Shown one piece after another: positions 14,064 through 17,533 of a DNA stretch of 17,533 nucleotides; the stretch's first letter is position 1; every line of letters begins with the position of its first letter. Location: positions 1 through 17,533 of the forward strand of contig CAMMMI010000031.1 of assembly GCA_946497905.1 (NCBI GenBank), given 5' to 3'. The notes beneath the pieces are model-generated. The model saw only the letters and a list, made by a program, of their open reading frames with translations, was not told the origin of the DNA and made no database searches. Made by a program: the position numbers and the translations under genes. The DNA is from an uncultured Clostridium sp. (GTDB lineage Bacteria > Bacillota > Clostridia > TANB77 > CAG-508).

Positions 14064-14636
14064 TTAATTATCCTCCAATTTCATTGCATCATCTATAACT
14101 TCTCTTTGTTTTTCAAAATTTGCTTTTGTTATAGGTATTCTTCCACACATTTTCGTTCCTAAGAAATAATTTAATGTATCAAATGCTTTTAGTGTTTCTT
14201 CTGTTCCACTACCACTTCCTCCTGCACAAGCAATGCAAACCATTTTCTTTCCTTTTATTTTGGATTTATCATTAAATGCATCACATCTTTTTAATCTATC
14301 AAAAAATGTTTTCGCTGACTCACTCATTTCATGAAAATAAACTGGCGTAACAAATACATAAGCATCAAAATCTTCCATATATTTATAAATTTCGTTAAAA
14401 TCATCTTTTTGAATACATATATGTTCATTTAGACAAATTCCCCATCCTCTTTTACCACAAGCTAAACATTTTTGAATATTCTTTCTATTAATACAAATTT
14501 GTTCTACATCATTGCCTAATTTTTTTAATTCTTTCTCACATTCTTCCACACAAGAAAAGGTTAATCCTATTTTATTTGGTATATAACTATCTTCGTTTAC
14601 TAGATTACTACTGAAACTTAATATTAAAACTTTCAT
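14064..14636 (-). CDS. flavodoxin-family NAD(P)H-dependent oxidoreductase
   Basis: 190 aa of the NADPH-dependent FMN reductase / iron-sulfur flavoprotein-like group. An N-terminal strand MKVLILSFSSN binds the flavin phosphate; QKCLACGKRGWGICLNEHIC carries C57, C60, C68 and C74; DDFNEI (78-83), FVTPVYFHEMSESAK (95-109) and FFDRLKRC (111-118) are typical of the family; CAGGSGSGTEET (137-148) is a second flavin contact loop. The cysteines may bind an Fe-S cluster or only be relics. ATG at 14636 with a weak GTGAG. It follows the cupin gene by 19 nt. Probably an FMN-dependent reductase; substrate unknown. Confidence 0.88.
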   Translation of the reverse strand: MKVLILSFSSNLVNEDSYIPNKIGLTFSCVEECEKELKKLGNDVEQICINRKNIQKCLACGKRGWGICLNEHICIQKDDFNEIYKYMEDFDAYVFVTPVYFHEMSESAKTFFDRLKRCDAFNDKSKIKGKKMVCIACAGGSGSGTEETLKAFDTLNYFLGTKMCGRIPITKANFEKQREVIDDAMKLEDN

Positions 14637-14655
14637 TTTTGACTCACTTTCATAT

Positions 14656-15000
14656 TTAATTTATTAACTTATGCTGTTCTGGTGACCATGCTGGTGTACA
14701 TGTCATAGATATTACACAGTATTCAGTATCATAATAATATTTTTCATTAGGCTCTATTAAAATAGAATCGCCTTTTGAAAATTCAATTCTTTTATTTTCA
14801 AAATTTAATGTTCCTTTGCCTTCTATAACATATATTAATTCTTTGCTTACAAGATTTACTCCATATCCTTTATCAGGATATCTCCCATTAATTGTTGCTA
14901 TTCCTAAATCTATTTCTTTATCATTAAATGAATATTCCAATGTTTTACATTTATCACTATTCTTTCCTTTTAAGGTATTATCATATTTAATAATTTCCAT
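14656..15000 (-). CDS. cupin-domain protein
   Basis: 114 aa, a single small beta-barrel. The cupin core is seen as ELIYVIEGKGTLNFENKRI (54-72) and FSKGDSILIEPNEKYYY (74-90). The metal-binding HxH of motif 1 is absent (the position reads KELIY), so it is probably not a classic metal cupin. The ending TPAWSPEQHKL is shared with a group of small cupins. Start ATG at 15000, with AAAGGG about 11 nt upstream. It heads the cupin-flavodoxin-DUF5680-SGNH group after a 47-nt gap containing a small palindrome (15028-15042). It may bind a small molecule; role unknown. Confidence 0.85.
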   Translation of the reverse strand: MEIIKYDNTLKGKNSDKCKTLEYSFNDKEIDLGIATINGRYPDKGYGVNLVSKELIYVIEGKGTLNFENKRIEFSKGDSILIEPNEKYYYDTEYCVISMTCTPAWSPEQHKLIN

Positions 15001-15027
15001 TTTTATTAGCCCTTTCCTTTAAATTTT

Positions 15028-15042
15028 GCAACATAATGTTGC
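15028..15042. promoter_or_regulatory. GCAACATAATGTTGC palindrome
   Basis: A 6-bp-arm dyad (GCAACA-TAA-TGTTGC) in the only sizable gap of the operon, between the NUDIX and cupin genes, 28 nt upstream of the cupin ATG. It could be an operator or a weak attenuator; no T-run follows on the minus strand. Confidence 0.3.
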
Positions 15043-15047
15043 GATTT

Positions 15048-15536
15048 TCATATAATTTTCTTTAAAGCATTCAACCATTCAAATCCTTCATTATCTAAAT
15101 CTTCTAATTCTTCTATTTTAAAATATTTTACTTCTTCCAGTTCCTCTTCTTGTAATTTACATTCATCTATATCAATATCTTTTCTAACATAATATACTGT
15201 AAAATGTGCTTTTTCATTTGTGTCCATACTTAAAAATTTCAAATCATCTATATTTAAAGTAATACCAATTTCTTCTAAAGTTTCTCTTATACCTGCATCA
15301 AGTGTTGTTTCTCCAAAATCAACTTTACCACCACAAATCCCCCATTTGCTAGGATTAGCTCTTTTTAATCTACTACGCTTTTGAAGTAAAATCTCATTAT
15401 TGCTATTGATAATAAGTACTCCAACAACTGATATGTAATATCCCTCTGGTACATTGTCTGGATTACGAGCTTCTATATGTGTTAGAATCTTACCTGTTTT
15501 GTTTCCATTTCTGTCAACTAGCTCATGCTTTTCCAT
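15048..15536 (-). CDS. NUDIX hydrolase
   Basis: Hydrolyses a nucleoside-diphosphate-linked compound with Mg2+ in the cytoplasm; 162 aa. The Nudix box spans 70-92: G70, E76, R84, E85, E88, E89, G91, with the sequence RETLEEIGI. The start EKHELVDRNGNKTGK resembles the isopentenyl-diphosphate-isomerase-like and YfcD-like subgroup (ELVDxxG..TGK), but IPP isomerase hallmarks are not complete. SKWGICGG (63-70) precedes the box. The ATG at 15536 begins one base after the TAG of the NTF2-like gene; GGAG upstream. Confidence 0.93.
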   Translation of the reverse strand: MEKHELVDRNGNKTGKILTHIEARNPDNVPEGYYISVVGVLIINSNNEILLQKRSRLKRANPSKWGICGGKVDFGETTLDAGIRETLEEIGITLNIDDLKFLSMDTNEKAHFTVYYVRKDIDIDECKLQEEELEEVKYFKIEELEDLDNEGFEWLNALKKII

Positions 15537-15537
15537 T

Positions 15538-15882
15538 CTATTTCTCCATCTCCCAACTTTTAAAATAAATACATTCTAAGTCATCATTGAATTTTATTTC
15601 ATAAATTCCATCATATGTTGTCATATCTTCTTCAAACAGCCATTCTACAATCAAAACATTTTTATCAATAGCTAATATCCTAAATTCTATATTTTTTATA
15701 TCTTGATTTTTAATATGTTGCCATTCCTGTTTTATTTCTTCAAATATTGTATATGGTGTCATAAATGGTGTCTATTGATAAAATGTAGTTTTAGTAAATA
15801 ACGATGTTGCTTTTTCTATATCTTTATTCCACCATGCTTCTTTTAAATTATTTAACCATTGTTCTGCAAATTTTCTATCCAT
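15538..15882 (-). pseudogene. NTF2/SnoaL-like protein gene interrupted by an in-frame TAG
   Basis: From ATG 15882 (GGAGAG just upstream, inside the end of the preceding gene) the frame reads MDRKFAEQWLNNLKEAWWNK and on to TKTTFYQ, then TAG (15772-15774) at codon 37, then TPFMTPYTIFEEIKQEW through to a second TAG at 15538. The two parts form one NTF2-like domain of 113 residues: helix start LKEAWWNKDIEKATSLF, then W-E-H-rich strands and IEFRILAIDKNVLIVEW. A GAG-to-TAG or similar change would explain the break. The downstream part alone could start at 15762 (MTPYTIFEE), which lacks a clear ribosome binding site. NTF2-like folds bind small ligands or act as enzymes; function unknown. Confidence 0.8.
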
Positions 15883-15885
15883 AAT

Positions 15886-16218
15886 TTAACTCTCCTTTTT
15901 AACTTTCGTTTCTACTTTATTTCCAAACTTTACACCTTCTGGATCATTTTGCTCTATATAATAATTAATATAATCTACTGTAGCTTGTGGATTTATATCA
16001 AAGTAATACTTACAAATTTTTCTAAATGTTAGTAAAGTATCATCAGTTTCATAAAATAATAATATATCTAGCATCTCATCTAATTTTCTTTCAATCTGCA
16101 TATTATCACTTATGTTATTTCTTATAATATCTTCTATTTCATCTTTTATTATAACATATCTTTGTTCATTCAAGTCTATAATACTCTTGCATATATCATA
16201 TAATTCTTGTTTTTCCAT
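15886..16218 (-). CDS. hypothetical acidic helical protein
   Basis: Not recognised. 110 aa, mostly predicted helix and acidic in the first two thirds (LNEQRYVIIKDEIEDIIR, then ERKLDEMLDILLFYETDD), with a Tyr-rich part (FRKICKYYFDINPQATVDYI) and a basic end (KVETKVKKES). No signal peptide or membrane helix. GAGGT lies 4-5 nt before the ATG at 16218. It sits 19 nt after the AlbA_2-like gene and 3 nt before the NTF2-like gene, so it is a member of the same operon. Confidence 0.7.
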   Translation of the reverse strand: MEKQELYDICKSIIDLNEQRYVIIKDEIEDIIRNNISDNMQIERKLDEMLDILLFYETDDTLLTFRKICKYYFDINPQATVDYINYYIEQNDPEGVKFGNKVETKVKKES

Positions 16219-16237
16219 ATTTACCTCATTAGACTAT

Positions 16238-17533
16238 TTATTTTAAAATTTTCCATTTTCCCTTTTTAGTAGAACCTTCTCTTGAAATTATGCTCATCTC
16301 TTTTAAAACATTCATATTGTATTTTACTCCATCTCTTGTCATTTCTAATTCTTTTGCTATTTCTTTTTGGGTTATTGATGGATTTTCTTTTATTAATTTT
16401 ATAATGTGTATTTGTGTCTCGTTTAACATTGCATAGTTTTCTTGGGTAGTTTCTTGGGTAGTTTCTTGGGTAGTTTCTTGGGTAGTTGTTTTTTCGTATT
16501 TGAATGGATTTTCTCTATACTTAAATGAAACCCTTAAAAAATTATCCATAAAAATAAAACAACTTTTATCATAAGCTTTCAAAATTCTTAATATTCCAGA
16601 CCCTATATTTTCAATTAAATCTACATCCTTAAAGACTCTTATTAATTCCTTATTCCTTGGCGCGGTAACACCTTTAAAAAAATCACTTTTAGATAACTCT
16701 TGTGGTAAACCTCCTGCAGATGTAATTTCAATTCTATCAGAATATAATTCTATTATTGGTGAATTACCATAAGAATAATCATTGTGGACAATAGCATTAA
16801 TAACCGCTTCTTTTAATGCTTTACTATCAATCATTTCCACTTCTTTTCTTCCTTTATACTCTATTTTAGCATAAACAGTATTCTCAGCATCTAATCTATC
16901 TAGTACTTTCTGTGTAGCAGTAATTAAGCAACAATACCCATACTCTTGATTTTTAACCAAATCCATTTTGTCCGTTCCTAGATATTTTACAACTTTAATA
17001 GATACATTATTTTCATCAGCAAGTAAAAAGGCATTGTAATTATACTTTCCATCACTTGTTAATAAATCTAAGTTTTTTAAGAAGTTTTCATTCAATTGTA
17101 AGCCTTGTCCTTCATAATATATTTTTAATTGATTAAATGTTAGTTCTTGCCTAGGAGATTCAATTTCCTTTAATGTATTTTTGACTCTTTTAGCATACAT
17201 ATTATCAATCATTTCAAAAGTCATTCTTTCTTTACTACTTCCAACTCTTAAATAACATCCTTCTGGTGTTCTTCCCTTTTTTCTTAAATAGTAAGGTTTT
17301 TCAGTACCGCTTGATATTACAACTTTTATTACATTTTTGTCTTCTATTTGCTCTACAATAACATCAAATAATCCTAATGTAGATGGTTGTATATTATTCT
17401 TTATTCTATCCTTTATTTGTAACTGTATTTTATCAATATCATCAACACCAACTACTTGTCCATCTTTTCTAATTCCAACATAAATAATTCCGCCTTCTTT
17501 ATAATTTAGAAAAGCTATTACTTCTTGCTCAAA
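16238..17533 (-). CDS. AlbA_2 / RecG-like ATP-binding winged-helix protein, 5' end outside window
   Basis: The frame is open to the window edge, so at least 431 residues; an internal ATG at 17224 is not the true start. Upstream of that ATG the sequence reads FEQEVIAFLNYKEGGIIYVG and CYLRVGSSKER, the AlbA_2 (Schlafen-type divergent AAA-4) domain. Next is a GHKL-like ATP-binding segment: EAVINAIVHNDYS, ELYSDRIEITSAGGLP, ENIGSGILRILKAYD. A linker of four TTQE repeats (12-bp units at 16438-16485) leads to a C-terminal winged helix, NPSITQKEIAKELEMTRDG. Such proteins are usually annotated as putative transcriptional regulators or RecG-like; some sit in defence loci. It is the most upstream gene seen of the accessory operon. 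Confidence 0.9.
   Translation of the reverse strand, partial: FEQEVIAFLNYKEGGIIYVGIRKDGQVVGVDDIDKIQLQIKDRIKNNIQPSTLGLFDVIVEQIEDKNVIKVVISSGTEKPYYLRKKGRTPEGCYLRVGSSKERMTFEMIDNMYAKRVKNTLKEIESPRQELTFNQLKIYYEGQGLQLNENFLKNLDLLTSDGKYNYNAFLLADENNVSIKVVKYLGTDKMDLVKNQEYGYCCLITATQKVLDRLDAENTVYAKIEYKGRKEVEMIDSKALKEAVINAIVHNDYSYGNSPIIELYSDRIEITSAGGLPQELSKSDFFKGVTAPRNKELIRVFKDVDLIENIGSGILRILKAYDKSCFIFMDNFLRVSFKYRENPFKYEKTTTQETTQETTQETTQENYAMLNETQIHIIKLIKENPSITQKEIAKELEMTRDGVKYNMNVLKEMSIISREGSTKKGKWKILK
16438..16485. repeat. four 12-bp tandem units inside the AlbA_2-like gene
   Basis: TTTCTTGGGTAG repeated four times without change (plus strand), coding for TTQE units in the linker before the winged-helix domain. 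Gain or loss of a unit would keep the reading frame and only change linker length. Confidence 0.95.

Noticed and set aside
15538..15774. Genome-wide reassignment of TAG to a sense codon
   Set aside because: TAG also terminates this same gene and the transposase remnant at sensible places, so one internal TAG is better explained by mutation.
1..17533. tRNA or rRNA genes
   Set aside because: I saw no cloverleaf with CCA-type end or GTTCRANNC loop, and no rRNA-like sequence.

Overview
The window is very AT-rich DNA (long A/T runs, A/T-ending codons) with AGGAGG-type ribosome binding sites and TTG as well as ATG starts. TGA is used as a stop (murI) and Trp is coded by TGG, so the code is the standard bacterial one. 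The gene families (Dps, MurI, BcrA-type ABC transporter, DUF6774-like and DUF5680-like proteins) point to a low-GC Firmicute, most likely a gut-type Clostridia; the species cannot be named from the sequence.

Layout. (1) 1-3091: an unknown ORF whose 5' end runs into a repeat, a Dps-type mini-ferritin, a divergent helical ferritin-like protein, and murI followed by a 26-codon ORF that overlaps it by four bases. Two copies of a composite intergenic repeat (362-589 and 2845-3071) and three GGACGCGTCC-type palindromes lie here. (2) 3092-5782: a two-gene ABC exporter (ATPase plus ABC-2 permease) and, divergently, a 48-aa DUF6774-like protein. (3) 5783-11830: a third partial repeat copy, an orphan 122-aa ORF, and a restriction-modification operon on the minus strand. 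The operon encodes a 993-aa nuclease-methyltransferase and a 543-aa adenine methyltransferase, and ends in a broken chimera of a PHP-domain gene and a ComEC-like metallo-beta-lactamase gene. (4) 11832-12931: a decayed mobile-element zone with the 3' end of an IS91-family Y2 transposase gene, a small zinc-ribbon gene, a strong terminator and a 35-bp palindrome inside a probable gene remnant. (5) 12932-17533: one long minus-strand run of eight accessory genes with gaps of 1-47 nt. From upstream to downstream they are an AlbA_2/RecG-like regulator (cut by the window edge), an unknown acidic protein, an NTF2-like gene broken by an in-frame TAG, a NUDIX hydrolase, a cupin, a flavodoxin-like oxidoreductase, a DUF5680 protein and an SGNH hydrolase.

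The most unusual signal is in the composite repeat. Copies 1 and 2 share the same left module in the same orientation, but the adjoining 109-bp segment, bounded by perfect 19-bp inverted repeats, is in opposite orientation in the two copies (68 of 71 interior bases match after inversion). This suggests inversion in place or orientation-independent insertion of a small element. In both copies the segment's outer end merges with the T-tract of an intrinsic terminator. Other notable points are several genes broken by single lesions (NTF2-like, MBL chimera, IS91 transposase). The transposase break sits on a perfect A_AAA_AAC slippery heptamer in the right frame. I do not see a complete new multi-gene system; the restriction-modification operon and the AlbA-led accessory operon look like ordinary defence or accessory content.
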